In this document: positions 16,665 through 25,630 of the stretch, piece after piece | How the letters are laid out: each line of letters starts with the position of its first letter | Position numbering within the stretch: position 1 is the stretch's first letter | Assembly: GCF_000737865.1 (NCBI RefSeq) | Contig: NZ_CP007287.1 | Location: forward strand, 1,370,969 to 1,434,968 | Length of the DNA stretch: 64,000 nt | Reading direction: 5' to 3' | Source of the DNA: Bifidobacterium coryneforme | GTDB lineage: Bacteria; Actinomycetota; Actinomycetes; Actinomycetales; Bifidobacteriaceae | Made by a program: the position numbers and the translations under genes | Notes under the pieces: generated by a model | The model's database searches: none | What the model saw: the letters and a program-made list of their open reading frames with translations, nothing else | Told to the model about the DNA's origin: nothing

Positions 16665-17951
16665 TCAGACCTCCCACTTGGTGGGTTCAAGGACCTCCTT
16701 GCCACCCATATAGGAGCGCATGGCCTCCGGTACCACTATGGATCCGTCGGCGTTCTGGTGGTTCTCCAGGATGGCAACCAGCCAGCGAGTCGTGGCAAGC
16801 GTGCCGTTCAGGGTGCTGACCGAGCGGGTCGACCCGTCTTCCAGGCGTTCACGCTCGTTCAGACGGCGGGCCTGGTACTCGGTGCAGTTGGAGGTGGAGG
16901 TCAGCTCGCGATAACGGTTCTGAGTAGGCACCCAGGCCTCGCAGTCGAACTTCCTTGCGGCAGAGGATCCCAAATCGCCCGCCGCCGTATCGATGATGCG
17001 ATAGGGCACGTCGACCTTCTCCAGCATCTCCTGCTCCATGGCCAGCAGCTGCTGGTGCTGTTCGCGGGAGTCCTCCTGCTTGCAGTAGACGAACATCTCC
17101 ACCTTGTTGAACTGGTGGACGCGGATGATGCCCATGGTGTCCTTGCCGGCGGCGCCTGCCTCACGGCGGTAGCAGCTGGACCATCCGCAGTAACGCAGGG
17201 GCCCATCGGACAAATCGAGAATCTCGCCCTCATGCATACCGGCAAGGGCCACCTCAGAAGTGCCCACCAGGTATTGGTCATCGGGCTCACGCAGACGATA
17301 TATCTCATCTGCATGCGAATTGAGGAAGCCGGTGCCTGCCATGACCTCGGGGCGGACCAGTGTCGGGGTGATGGTCGGGATGAAGCCATGCTCCTGCGCC
17401 TGATCCACGGCCATGGTCAGCATGGCGATCTCCATACGGGCCACATCTCCCCGGAGGAAGTAGAAGCGGGATCCTGAGATCTTGACGCCCCGGCGCATGT
17501 CGATTCCAGCCACACCCACACCCAGGTCCAGATGGTTCTTGGGGTCGAAGCCTTCGGACTTGAAGTTCCGCGGCGTGCCGACCTGCTTGACGACCACGTA
17601 ATCATCCTCGCCGCCTTCGGGTGCCTCGGGCTCCACGAGATTGCTGAATCGCCACAGGAGATTCGTGTATTCGGCCGTAGCCTCATCAGCAGCGGTCTTG
17701 TTGCGTCCGACCTGCTCGGCCAGCTTCTTGGTCCCGGCAATCAGCTCCGCCTTGGAATCACCTGATGCCGAGGCCACCTGTCTGCCCAAGGACTTCTGCT
17801 CGGCCCTGGAAGTTTCGTAGGCCTGGAGCGCCGATCTGCGCTGGTCGTCGGCCTTGAGAACCTCGTCGACGAGTTCCACGGACTCGCCGCGCTTTCGCTG
17901 GGATTCCTTAACCACATCGGGATGCTCGCGAATGAACTGGATATCTAGCAT
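16665..17951 (-). CDS. serS: Seryl-tRNA synthetase
   Basis: This 428-residue class II synthetase begins MLDIQFIREHPDVVKES. The N-terminal antiparallel coiled-coil that grips the long tRNA-Ser variable arm spans about residues 30-105. The catalytic core shows motif 2 (YRREAGAAGKDTMGIIRVHQF), SCTEY-type strands as TSTSNCTEYQARR, and motif 3 (TLNGTLATTRWLVAILENHQ). Length is normal. A serine tRNA gene follows downstream on the same strand, and the two serine dehydratase genes lie upstream. Confidence 0.96.
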   Translation of the reverse strand: MLDIQFIREHPDVVKESQRKRGESVELVDEVLKADDQRRSALQAYETSRAEQKSLGRQVASASGDSKAELIAGTKKLAEQVGRNKTAADEATAEYTNLLWRFSNLVEPEAPEGGEDDYVVVKQVGTPRNFKSEGFDPKNHLDLGVGVAGIDMRRGVKISGSRFYFLRGDVARMEIAMLTMAVDQAQEHGFIPTITPTLVRPEVMAGTGFLNSHADEIYRLREPDDQYLVGTSEVALAGMHEGEILDLSDGPLRYCGWSSCYRREAGAAGKDTMGIIRVHQFNKVEMFVYCKQEDSREQHQQLLAMEQEMLEKVDVPYRIIDTAAGDLGSSAARKFDCEAWVPTQNRYRELTSTSNCTEYQARRLNERERLEDGSTRSVSTLNGTLATTRWLVAILENHQNADGSIVVPEAMRSYMGGKEVLEPTKWEV

Positions 17952-18036
17952 AGTTGGATTCTACTTCCGCCAATCGACACGGATGGCTTCGCCGGGGCGC
18001 GGTAATCAACGAATCGGACCACCCCGCCTACGGCAC

Positions 18037-18912
18037 CTATTCGCCGAAAACGGTCTTTCTGAACTCCCTGCCGGCAGGGGTATCGGCCAGACCACCCGCC
18101 CCGGTCTCGCGCAGGGATGCAGGCATGGCCTCTCCGATGGATTTCATGGCCGCAACCACCTGGTCGGCAGGAATCTTGCTTGTCCCTCCGGAGAGGGCAA
18201 TGTCGGCGCAAATCAGGGCGTTGGCCGTACCTATGGCGTTCCTCTTGATACAGGGAACCTCAACGAGTCCGGCCACCGGATCGCAGACCAGGCCGAGGAG
18301 GTTGCTCAACGCCATGGCGAATGCCTCGGCACAGGTTGCCGGATCCCCACCTGCGGCTTCGACCGCGGCAGCCGCGGCCATGGCGGACGCACTCCCGACC
18401 TCGGCCTGGCAGCCACCAGTGGCCCCGGCAATCATCGCCTTGTTGGCAGTAACCAGACCGAAGGCCCCAGCAGTGAACAGACATCTGACCTGCCCCTCCC
18501 TGGAAAGGTCAATCCGCTCCCTGAGGGCATTGATGACCCCTGGCAGAGTGCCGGAGGAACCTGCCGTCGGCGTTGCGCAGATAACCCCCATGGCGGCGTT
18601 GACCTCATTGGTGGCCATGGCCGCAACCACCGCCCCGACCATGGTGTCACCGCTCAAGGTGGTCCGACTTCGCCTATACCTGTCCAGGAGCGCGGCCTCT
18701 CCCCCGCTCAGCCCGGTCTTGGAGAAAACGCCCCGGCCCTCCGACCCTTTCTTGGCGGCGGCCAGCATGACATCCAGATCCTGCGACATCCTCGACCAGA
18801 CCTGGTCCCGGGTCCGCCCCGATCTGGCGCACTCCTGCTGGATCATCAGCTCGGAGATGGGTGTCCCTGTCTTCTCTGCAGCGCCGACCAACTCAGCAAT
18901 CGAACCGAACAT
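18037..18912 (-). CDS. sdaAA: L-serine dehydratase, iron-sulfur type, alpha subunit
   Basis: This 291-residue catalytic subunit of the [4Fe-4S] L-serine ammonia-lyase converts serine to pyruvate and ammonia. The family core NAAMGVICATPTAGSSGTLPG carries one cluster Cys. A Gly-rich GATGGCQAEVGSASAMAA block and LGLVCDPVAGLVEVPCIKRN provide the others. The protein is complete. It lies 28 bp after the beta-subunit gene in the same direction, so the two are almost certainly co-transcribed. It probably links serine breakdown to pyruvate. Confidence 0.93.
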   Translation of the reverse strand: MFGSIAELVGAAEKTGTPISELMIQQECARSGRTRDQVWSRMSQDLDVMLAAAKKGSEGRGVFSKTGLSGGEAALLDRYRRSRTTLSGDTMVGAVVAAMATNEVNAAMGVICATPTAGSSGTLPGVINALRERIDLSREGQVRCLFTAGAFGLVTANKAMIAGATGGCQAEVGSASAMAAAAAVEAAGGDPATCAEAFAMALSNLLGLVCDPVAGLVEVPCIKRNAIGTANALICADIALSGGTSKIPADQVVAAMKSIGEAMPASLRETGAGGLADTPAGREFRKTVFGE

Positions 18913-18940
18913 GACACATTCCTTATTTCTCGATTTGAAT

Positions 18941-19621
18941 TCAGTGAAGGTAGATCAGCCGCGACGCGAGGACATCGATCTCGTCCTGTTGAGCCGCGGA
19001 GAGGGGATGCTCCAACTCAAAACCAATCATCCGCCGACCCTCGCCATCAATTTTGGGATATATGGTCTTCTGCATGACATGGCCGCCCCGGCCCAGCATT
19101 GCCTCAACGGTTGAAAGCGCCTTGTCGGAGTCGCTCCGGGAATGGTTCTCCTCGATGAAGAGCATGGGCAGGAGACCGGAAGGCCTCATGTCATAACCAT
19201 CCATTCGGATTCGACGGACCTCGATGGTCCCTCCGCCGATGGAACAGGCCCAGAAGGAGACGACCTTCCCGTCCTTTTCCATATCCAGGACGGCCGTATT
19301 GGGATGGTGGATGGGGCTGTCGCCATCCTCCTCGATGAACTCGATATCCACACCCATGCCGCAGGCGATGGCCAAGGCGTTGGGAACCTTGGGATCATCC
19401 GGGGCCAGGCCAAGAAGACCGCTGGCGATGGCGTAATCGGTCCCGTGCCCCTTGTGGGTCCGGGCAAAGGACTCATAGTAATGAATCACGGCCCTGTCGG
19501 GTATGCCACCTGCAAGGATATGACCGATTCTCCCGATGGAGACGGCCCCCGCCGTATGGGAACTGGAGGGCCCGATCATCACAGGGCCGATGATGTCGAA
19601 CACACTGCGGTACTTACCCAT
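18941..19621 (-). CDS. sdaAB: L-serine dehydratase, iron-sulfur type, beta subunit
   Basis: This 226-residue regulatory subunit starts MGKYRSVFDIIGPVMIGPSS and carries the family signature GPSSSHTAGAVSIGRIGH. Its C-terminal part includes a typical allosteric region (GGTIEVRRI, IPTLLF-like strand LLPMLFIEENHSRSD). A separate ACT domain is not obvious, as expected for short SdaAB forms. It is the first gene of the sdaAB-sdaAA pair, and its promoter must lie in the 148-bp gap shared with the divergent lipid kinase gene. Confidence 0.92.
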   Translation of the reverse strand: MGKYRSVFDIIGPVMIGPSSSHTAGAVSIGRIGHILAGGIPDRAVIHYYESFARTHKGHGTDYAIASGLLGLAPDDPKVPNALAIACGMGVDIEFIEEDGDSPIHHPNTAVLDMEKDGKVVSFWACSIGGGTIEVRRIRMDGYDMRPSGLLPMLFIEENHSRSDSDKALSTVEAMLGRGGHVMQKTIYPKIDGEGRRMIGFELEHPLSAAQQDEIDVLASRLIYLH

Positions 19622-19769
19622 TGCTGAGCCCCATCATCACCCTTCAACCATCGTTTTCTCACCTGCATCGGCAGTCACGCCCGACTTCAAGCGGCACATC
19701 ACGTCCTTGCATTGTTTACACCCCGAACCATGAATGCGCAAGGTGACAGGCAACGTAGAGGATTCGTTC

Positions 19770-20909
19770 ATGTCTGGTCGGCTCCCGATGCCTCGCCGCC
19801 AGGGACGGCACAATGGAATCATGCCAACTCCAGCAGTCGTCTTCCTGTGCACTCTGGCAGGACTTGCCATTGTCTTTGCGGCGGTGGCCCTTCTCATGCG
19901 CGCTTACAAACAGCGGGAGTTCGCACGCAAACTGGAGGCCAGGGACGACGACCAGGTCAGTTACGCCTTCATCATCAACCCCTCCAAACCCCAGGCCGCC
20001 GAGACCCGTGAACACATCCAGGCCTACTGCAAGGCCAAACACATCCGTGAGGTTCGCTTCATTGAGACCCGGCTGGACAGGGATGGGAAGGCATGCGCCC
20101 TGATGGCACTTGAACAGGGGGCCCAGGTGGTCGTCGCCGTCGGTGGCGACGGGACGGTTCGGACAGTGGCAAGCGCCCTGGCTGGAACCGGGCAGGCCAT
20201 GGGCATCATTCCCATCGGGACCGGCAACCTCTTCGCCAGGAACATGGGCATTCCCGTCGGCAATCTGGACGCCGCCCTGACCGTGGCGACCTCACACGGA
20301 TCCAACCTGGTGGACGTGGGCCGCATGTTCCTCCTGGACGGACAGGACAAGGACCGCGGGCATGCCTTCCTGATCATCGCCGGCATCGGGTTCGACGCAC
20401 TGATGATCGACGACACGGACCCCAATCTCAAGAAGACCGTGAGCTGGCTGGCCTACTTCATCAGTGGAGCCAAGCACCTGTTCGCCCCCAAATACACCGG
20501 CGACATATCCATCACCCGCCCCGACCAGGTGACCCAGACCAACACATCAGTGACCTTCCGCACCTTCATGGCCGGCAACTGCGGCGAGATTCCGGGATTC
20601 TCCCTGATGCCCAACGCGTCCTGGGACGACGGAAACCTGGACTTCGAAATCATCGACACCTCGGCGGGACTCATAGGCTGGGCCAACCTCTTCGGCGATG
20701 TCATGCACCAGACCATCACCCGCAAGGCCAGCAAGTCACCCCTTTCCACCAACTCGACCATCGTCCAGCTCCAGGGGCCCCGGGCGGAAATCAAGCTGGA
20801 TGACCCTGCCCTGGCACAGGTTGACGGGGACATCCTGGGAGAGACCCGCCACATCGCCCTTGAGGTGGAGCGTCAGGCCCTGAATGTCCGGGTGCCCCAG
20901 ACCGACTGA
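19770..20909 (+). CDS. Diacylglycerol/lipid kinase family protein
   Basis: This protein of about 379 residues has one N-terminal membrane segment (TPAVVFLCTLAGLAIVFAAV) followed by a DAGK catalytic domain. The nucleotide loop GGDGT sits in VVAVGGDGTVRTVASAL, and GIIPIGTGNLFARNMGIP is the second family motif. The C-terminal beta domain ends LDDPALAQVDGDILGE. Likely reactions are phosphorylation of diacylglycerol, sphingoid base or related lipids at the membrane. The start at 19770 has AGAGGA at good spacing; an ATG at 19821, just before the membrane helix, is an alternative. Confidence 0.85.
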   Translation: MSGRLPMPRRQGRHNGIMPTPAVVFLCTLAGLAIVFAAVALLMRAYKQREFARKLEARDDDQVSYAFIINPSKPQAAETREHIQAYCKAKHIREVRFIETRLDRDGKACALMALEQGAQVVVAVGGDGTVRTVASALAGTGQAMGIIPIGTGNLFARNMGIPVGNLDAALTVATSHGSNLVDVGRMFLLDGQDKDRGHAFLIIAGIGFDALMIDDTDPNLKKTVSWLAYFISGAKHLFAPKYTGDISITRPDQVTQTNTSVTFRTFMAGNCGEIPGFSLMPNASWDDGNLDFEIIDTSAGLIGWANLFGDVMHQTITRKASKSPLSTNSTIVQLQGPRAEIKLDDPALAQVDGDILGETRHIALEVERQALNVRVPQTD

Positions 20910-20973
20910 CACCTTCCTCCCTGCCTCCACTCCCCTCGGATAGTTCTCCCATGCCGGTGGCATGATAGAAGGC

Positions 20974-22647
20974 ATGGCAGCACAGAATGCGGGCATGCCC
21001 GCCACACCTGATGATCTGATCAACCTGGACGACCTGATCGGCAAGTACTACGACCTTGTTCCCGATCCCGGCAACGATGCCCAGAAGGTCTCCTTCGGCA
21101 CCTCAGGTCATCGCGGGTCGGCCCTGACCACCTCGTTCAACGAGGCTCATATCGTCGCCATCAGCCAGGCCATTGCCGAACGACGCAAGGCCGAGGGAGT
21201 CACCGGCCCCCTCTACCTCGGGCGGGACACCCACGGCCTATCCCTTCCTGCGTGGAAGACCGCAATCGAGGTACTGACAGCCAACGGGGTCCGGGTCCGG
21301 ATAGACGCCAACGACGACTACACCCCCACCCCCACCGTCTCCCAAGCCATATTGACCCACAACCGTGCCACTGACGGAACCCAGCGCTTCACTGGCTCTG
21401 ACCTGGCGGACGGAATCGTGGTGACCCCCTCACACAACCCGCCCACCGACGGCGGATTCAAGTATGACCCGCCCACAGGGGGGCCGGCCCCCGCCGAGAC
21501 GACCAATGCCATCGCCGCACGAGCCAATGAGCTTCTGGGCGACTACCGGCGGGTAAGGCGGATTCCCTTCGAGCAGGCCATCGAGTCCGATCTGGTGGAG
21601 CGGTTCGACTTCCGCGAGCACTACGTGGCCGACCTGGGCAATGTCATCGACTTCGACCTGATTCGCTCCTCGGGCGTACGTCTGGGCATCGACCCGCTCG
21701 GCGGTGCATCGGTCAACTACTGGCCCCTGATAAACGAACGGTATGGGCTGAACATCGGTGTCGTGAATCCTGAGGTGGACCCAACCTGGCGGTTCATGAC
21801 CGTCGACCACGACGGAAAGATACGGATGGATCCCAGCTCCCCCTTTGCCATGAAGGGCCTGGTGAACAGGCTCGAAGCCGGGGCCTGGGATGCTTACGAC
21901 CTGGTAGGCGGCACAGACCCCGATGCGGACCGTCACGGCATCGTCTGCCCGGGCAGTGGAGTCATGAATCCCAACCATTACATCGCCGTCTGCGCCGAGT
22001 ACCTCTTCTCGGGCAACCGGCCCGGATGGCCCGAGGGCGCCGGTATCGGCAAGACCCTGGTCTCCTCATCCCTGATCGACCGCGTGGCCGCCTCCATCGG
22101 GGCAAGACTGGTCGAGGTGCCCGTGGGCTTCAAGTGGTTCGTTGACCCCCTCTTCAAGGGTGAGGTCGCCTTTGGCGGCGAGGAGAGCTCCGGCATGAGT
22201 TTCCTGCGTCGGGACGGCCGGGTCTGGACGACAGACAAGGACGGACTGATTCCCGACCTCCTGGCCGCGGAAATCACGGCGCGGACAGGGAAGAACCCGG
22301 CCCAACTCCACCAGGAGCAGGTCGAACGCTTCGGCCAGAGTTGGTATACGCGTGTCGACACCCCCACCACCCTGGAACAGAAACAGAAGTTCGCCCGTCT
22401 GAACGGCGACGACGTCACCGCTTCAACCCTGGCCGGTGAGCCCATCACCGCCAAGCTGACCGAGGCACCGGGCAACCAGGCAAGGATAGGCGGCATCAAG
22501 GTGACCACCAAGGACAATTGGTTCGCCGCCCGCCCCTCCGGCACCGAGAACATCTATAAGGTCTACGCCGAGTCCTTCGTCTCCCCCGAGGCCTTGGAGC
22601 AGGTCCTGGACGAGGCCGGCCAGGTGGTTGACAAGGCCCTGGGCTGA
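20974..22647 (+). CDS. pgm: Phosphoglucomutase (alpha-D-glucose-1,6-bisphosphate dependent)
   Basis: This is a 557-residue enzyme interconverting glucose-1-phosphate and glucose-6-phosphate. Motifs in order: substrate loop FGTSGHRGS, the catalytic phosphoserine loop [13 protein letters not shown], the Mg-binding loop DPDADRHG, the sugar-binding GGEESSG, and the phosphate-binding [10 protein letters not shown]. It supports galactose, glycogen and cell-wall sugar metabolism. The start at 20974 (MAAQNAG) gives the normal length; an ATG at 20962 adds four residues. A strong terminator follows. Confidence 0.95.
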   Translation: MAAQNAGMPATPDDLINLDDLIGKYYDLVPDPGNDAQKVSFGTSGHRGSALTTSFNEAHIVAISQAIAERRKAEGVTGPLYLGRDTHGLSLPAWKTAIEVLTANGVRVRIDANDDYTPTPTVSQAILTHNRATDGTQRFTGSDLADGIVVTPSHNPPTDGGFKYDPPTGGPAPAETTNAIAARANELLGDYRRVRRIPFEQAIESDLVERFDFREHYVADLGNVIDFDLIRSSGVRLGIDPLGGASVNYWPLINERYGLNIGVVNPEVDPTWRFMTVDHDGKIRMDPSSPFAMKGLVNRLEAGAWDAYDLVGGTDPDADRHGIVCPGSGVMNPNHYIAVCAEYLFSGNRPGWPEGAGIGKTLVSSSLIDRVAASIGARLVEVPVGFKWFVDPLFKGEVAFGGEESSGMSFLRRDGRVWTTDKDGLIPDLLAAEITARTGKNPAQLHQEQVERFGQSWYTRVDTPTTLEQKQKFARLNGDDVTASTLAGEPITAKLTEAPGNQARIGGIKVTTKDNWFAARPSGTENIYKVYAESFVSPEALEQVLDEAGQVVDKALG

Positions 22648-22667
22648 GCCGCATACGCAATCTCATA

Positions 22668-22703
22668 CCCCCGCAACCAAACTGGCTGGTTGCGGGGGTT
22701 TTC
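22668..22703 (+). terminator. Terminator of pgm
   Basis: A perfect 12-bp stem (CCCCCGCAACCA/TGGTTGCGGGGG, 7-base loop) is followed by TTTTCT, 20 bp after the pgm stop and 26 bp before the RNase HI start. Confidence 0.92.
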
Positions 22704-22728
22704 TGACATGCTGTCTAATCTGGAAACC

Positions 22729-23847
22729 ATGACAAACGATAAGACCGTGGTCGTCTCAACAGACGGCAGCGCCCTGAGCAATCCCAACGGACCCATGGGA
22801 TGGGCCTGGGCCGACCACCAGGGTGGGGATGCAGACGCAGGAGGGGCCAGCAACGGCACCAACCAGATCGGCGAGCTCTGCGCCGTGCTCCAGGCCCTGC
22901 GTGCCCACCCCGGAAGCGATTCCCTGGTAATTCAGACCGACTCGCAGTACGCCATCAACTGCTCCTCCAAGTGGGTGCACGGATGGAAGAAGAAGGGGTG
23001 GAAGAACGCCGCAGGCAAGCCGGTCAAGAACCGCCAGCTGATTGAGGCCATCGACAAGGAAATCAGGCAACGCCAGGGGTCCGTGACCTTCGTATGGGTC
23101 AAGGGCCATGCCGGCGATGCCTTCAACGAGAAGGTCGACTCCCTGGCCCGGGGGTACGCCGAATCAGCCAAGAACGGTGGACGCACCGGATGCCTGCCCA
23201 TCGAGGGGTGGCAGTCGCTCCTGTGCTCCGACTACACCCAGGGGCTGCAGGTACCGGATGAGGTACAGCAGGAGCTGGATGGGGGACCTGCCGTTCTGGA
23301 TGCCCGGGGACGCAAGCGCAGCACCACCAGCTCCGACGACCGGCCGCTTCCCACCGAGGAGGAAGAGATGGAAACAACGACCGCAGAAGCAGAAGATTCG
23401 TCAATCACAAACACCCAGTCGCAAGCCGAACAGCCGCCTGAGAACGATTCTGACATCAATGAACAAGCGGAGCCGGAAGGGCGGGATGATTTAAAACAAT
23501 CGGCAGATGCAGTACCTGATGAGCGGAATGACGATCCGCCGGCGCAGGCAATGAACGCCCAGGTCCCTGATTCCCCGGAGAGCACAGAACCAGACATGGC
23601 CTGTCCGCCCGAAGAGGACGGGGCCCCATCATCAGCAGAGCCGACGGACACTCCCCCGACCTCCCGAGGACTGCTGACCAAGGGCGAGGTCGTCATAACC
23701 CCGCCCCCCTCGCAGAGCCCCAGTTTCGCTGGACACAGGCTCCACATCACCGGTTCGATTGAAATCGACGGGTACATAGACCAGGAGGGCAGGGTGGTCA
23801 TCGACCAGGCCCCCTTCCGCCTGCACGGCATCGAAATCGATGACTGA
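22729..23847 (+). CDS. rnhA: Ribonuclease HI with long acidic tail and extra C-terminal domain
   Basis: This is a 372-residue protein. Residues 1-155 form an RNase HI domain with all four carboxylates: Asp12 (VSTDGSA), Glu49 (IGELCAV), Asp71 (IQTDSQYA) and Asp137 (KVDSLA). His127 is in KGHAGD and a basic handle (WKKKGWKN) is present. It would degrade the RNA strand of RNA-DNA hybrids. Unlike typical RNases HI of about 155 residues, it continues with roughly 150 residues of Glu/Pro/Ser/Thr-rich low complexity. It ends in a compact segment with hydrophobic strands (GHRLHITGSIEIDG, GIEIDD). The tail function is unknown. The start is the ATG of MTNDKTVVV. Confidence 0.88.
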   Translation: MTNDKTVVVSTDGSALSNPNGPMGWAWADHQGGDADAGGASNGTNQIGELCAVLQALRAHPGSDSLVIQTDSQYAINCSSKWVHGWKKKGWKNAAGKPVKNRQLIEAIDKEIRQRQGSVTFVWVKGHAGDAFNEKVDSLARGYAESAKNGGRTGCLPIEGWQSLLCSDYTQGLQVPDEVQQELDGGPAVLDARGRKRSTTSSDDRPLPTEEEEMETTTAEAEDSSITNTQSQAEQPPENDSDINEQAEPEGRDDLKQSADAVPDERNDDPPAQAMNAQVPDSPESTEPDMACPPEEDGAPSSAEPTDTPPTSRGLLTKGEVVITPPPSQSPSFAGHRLHITGSIEIDGYIDQEGRVVIDQAPFRLHGIEIDD

Positions 23848-23940
23848 CCGCCCGGCAGCAAGATGACGAACGGGTTCGCGTACTATGGAACCAAGCTTTG
23901 TATAGGCCACACCTCGTAATGGGGCTGGATAAGGAGAACA

Positions 23941-24639
23941 ATGGACAAGACCGAACAGGACAGGCTGAAGATGGCCGCCGGCATCGAAGCGGCCAAGCTG
24001 GTCGAGAACGACATGATCGTCGGCCTGGGCACCGGATCGACGGTGCGATTCTTCGTCGATGAACTGGGTCGCCGCGTGCAGGAGGAGGGGCTGACGTTCA
24101 CGGGGGTCACCACCTCCCTCCGCACCAAGGAACAGGCCGAGGGATACGGCATCAACATCGTTGACGTGGATGATGTAGACCATATCGACATCACCATCGA
24201 CGGCGCCGACGAGGTTGACAAGAACTTCGACGGCATCAAGGGTGGCGGCGCCGCACTGCTCTGGGAGAAGATCGTCGCCACCAATTCCAGCAAGATCGTT
24301 TGGATCGTCGATGAGTCAAAGGTCGTTGACACCATCGGCCGATTCCCCCTGCCCGTGGAAGTCATCCCCTTCGGCGAGCGCCACGTCCTGGACCGCTTCA
24401 AGGAGCGGGGCTACGAACCCGTCCTCCGTCTCGACGACCAGGGCCAGCGGGTACTGACCGATGAGCACAATCACGTCATCGACCTCCACATGGAGAAGAT
24501 CGAGCATCCCGAGGATCTGGCCCAGGACCTGATCACCACCGTAGGCGTGGTGGAGCATGGACTCTTCCTGAACATGGTCGACACCGTCATTGTCGGCGAC
24601 CCCAACGGCCCACGAGTCATGACGAACTCCAACAAGTAG
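23941..24639 (+). CDS. rpiA: Ribose-5-phosphate isomerase A
   Basis: This 232-residue enzyme interconverts ribose-5-phosphate and ribulose-5-phosphate, feeding the bifid shunt pentose pool. Diagnostic segments are the phosphate loop MIVGLGTGSTVRFFVDELG, ITIDGADEVDKNFDGIKGGG with the active-site Asps, the loop ALLWEKIVA, and the catalytic-lysine region. The ATG has GGAG spaced well upstream. A terminator follows 16 bp after the stop. Confidence 0.95.
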   Translation: MDKTEQDRLKMAAGIEAAKLVENDMIVGLGTGSTVRFFVDELGRRVQEEGLTFTGVTTSLRTKEQAEGYGINIVDVDDVDHIDITIDGADEVDKNFDGIKGGGAALLWEKIVATNSSKIVWIVDESKVVDTIGRFPLPVEVIPFGERHVLDRFKERGYEPVLRLDDQGQRVLTDEHNHVIDLHMEKIEHPEDLAQDLITTVGVVEHGLFLNMVDTVIVGDPNGPRVMTNSNK

Positions 24640-24655
24640 GCAGCAGAAGAAACAA

Positions 24656-24688
24656 GAAACCCCCGAATCAAACCGATTCGGGGGTTTC
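24656..24688 (+). terminator. Bidirectional terminator between rpiA and bS22
   Basis: A perfect 14-bp stem (GAAACCCCCGAATC/GATTCGGGGGTTTC, loop AAACC) lies between two convergent genes and can serve both rpiA and the bS22 gene. Confidence 0.88.
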
Positions 24689-24717
24689 TCCGACCCTGAG
24701 GGCCGTAAGTCATAAAG

Positions 24718-24807
24718 CTACTTGCGCTGGTGACGAGTCTTACGCAGCATTTTGCGGTGCTTCTTCTTGCTCATCCGCTTGCGGCGCTTCTTGATGACAG
24801 AACCCAT
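24718..24807 (-). CDS. Small ribosomal protein bS22 (AURKAIP1/COX24-like)
   Basis: This tiny 29-residue, extremely basic protein begins MGSVIKKRRKRMSKKKHRK and ends LRKTRHQRK. It matches the actinobacterial bS22 protein seen in mycobacterial small subunits, where it lies near the decoding centre. Start and stop were set by reading the minus strand directly; GGAGGCTCGG upstream supplies a strong ribosome-binding site. Its stop lies 29 bp from the rpiA terminator, which it probably shares. Confidence 0.92.
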   Translation of the reverse strand: MGSVIKKRRKRMSKKKHRKMLRKTRHQRK

Positions 24808-24875
24808 CCGAGCCTCCGATCCTTATATACCTGGAAGTGTCCAACTTGCCCAATAGTACACCGCTTGGGCGACTA

Positions 24876-25499
24876 CTAGAGAGGGAATGCCTTGTAAAAG
24901 GCTTCCAGGGCCGCCTTGGGCCCCTGAGCCTGGAAGACAACAGTGTCATTCTGCCATAGCGCCTGGGCGGTTTTGGCATCCCCGGCGACTTCCCTCTCCA
25001 CATAGACACCGGTGGCTCCGCCTTCAGCCTTGACCCTGCCGGAAGCAAGCTCCTTGCCGGTCATCCCGGCCGCAAAGGCGTCGTAGGCCTGTTTGGCATC
25101 AGCCGCCTTGGTCCACTGCGCCAGGTGGAGGGTCACCTCCTCGCCGTCCTGACCGGTGGAATAGACCAGGGTATATTCCTCGACCGGCACCCTGGCCCCC
25201 CAGTCCGTGGCGGCTTCAGCCTTGGTACGGGCAAAATCGGAGACCGCATCGGGCATGGCCTTGAGCAGCTCACTTGAGTTCTCCGGAAGCGGCACGGCGG
25301 CGATCCTGGGACTGGGCTTGGCTGACTGCCCCTGGCTCTGCCCGGCCGTTGCAGTCGCTCCCGCGTTTGGCCCCTGACCCTTAACGGCCCAATGAGGCCA
25401 GACGAATGCGGAGAGAAGGACCAGAACAACCACGGCAGCCAGGGCGATGACCAGCCTGATACGGCGACGACGAACAGCAGTTGATGGAGTAGTTGGCAT
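24876..25499 (-). CDS. Hypothetical membrane-anchored exported protein
   Basis: This 207-residue protein has an Arg-rich N-terminus (RRRRIR), one membrane helix (LVIALAAVVVLVLLSAFVW) and a Gly/Ala/Gln/Ser linker. An extracytoplasmic domain of about 140 residues follows. That domain has alternating strands (EYTLVYST, VTLHLAQWT, GVYVEREV, DTVVFQAQG) and an AYDAFAAG helix, suggesting a small alpha-beta fold. I recognise no family. It diverges from radA. Confidence 0.6.
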   Translation of the reverse strand: MPTTPSTAVRRRRIRLVIALAAVVVLVLLSAFVWPHWAVKGQGPNAGATATAGQSQGQSAKPSPRIAAVPLPENSSELLKAMPDAVSDFARTKAEAATDWGARVPVEEYTLVYSTGQDGEEVTLHLAQWTKAADAKQAYDAFAAGMTGKELASGRVKAEGGATGVYVEREVAGDAKTAQALWQNDTVVFQAQGPKAALEAFYKAFPL

Positions 25500-25630
25500 A
25501 CCCCTATTCTCTCATAGGCGCGACGCGACCGATGCGAAGAGTCGTTGCAAGCGATTCGCCTTTCGATGAACCATCCACCTCCGAGTGAATATGACTACCC
25601 CTTGTCGCTCAATTTGGATAGCGTGCTGGT

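Noticed and set aside
16665..17951. T-box or other leader for serS
   Set aside because: No T-box sequence or specifier stem is seen between sdaAA and serS.
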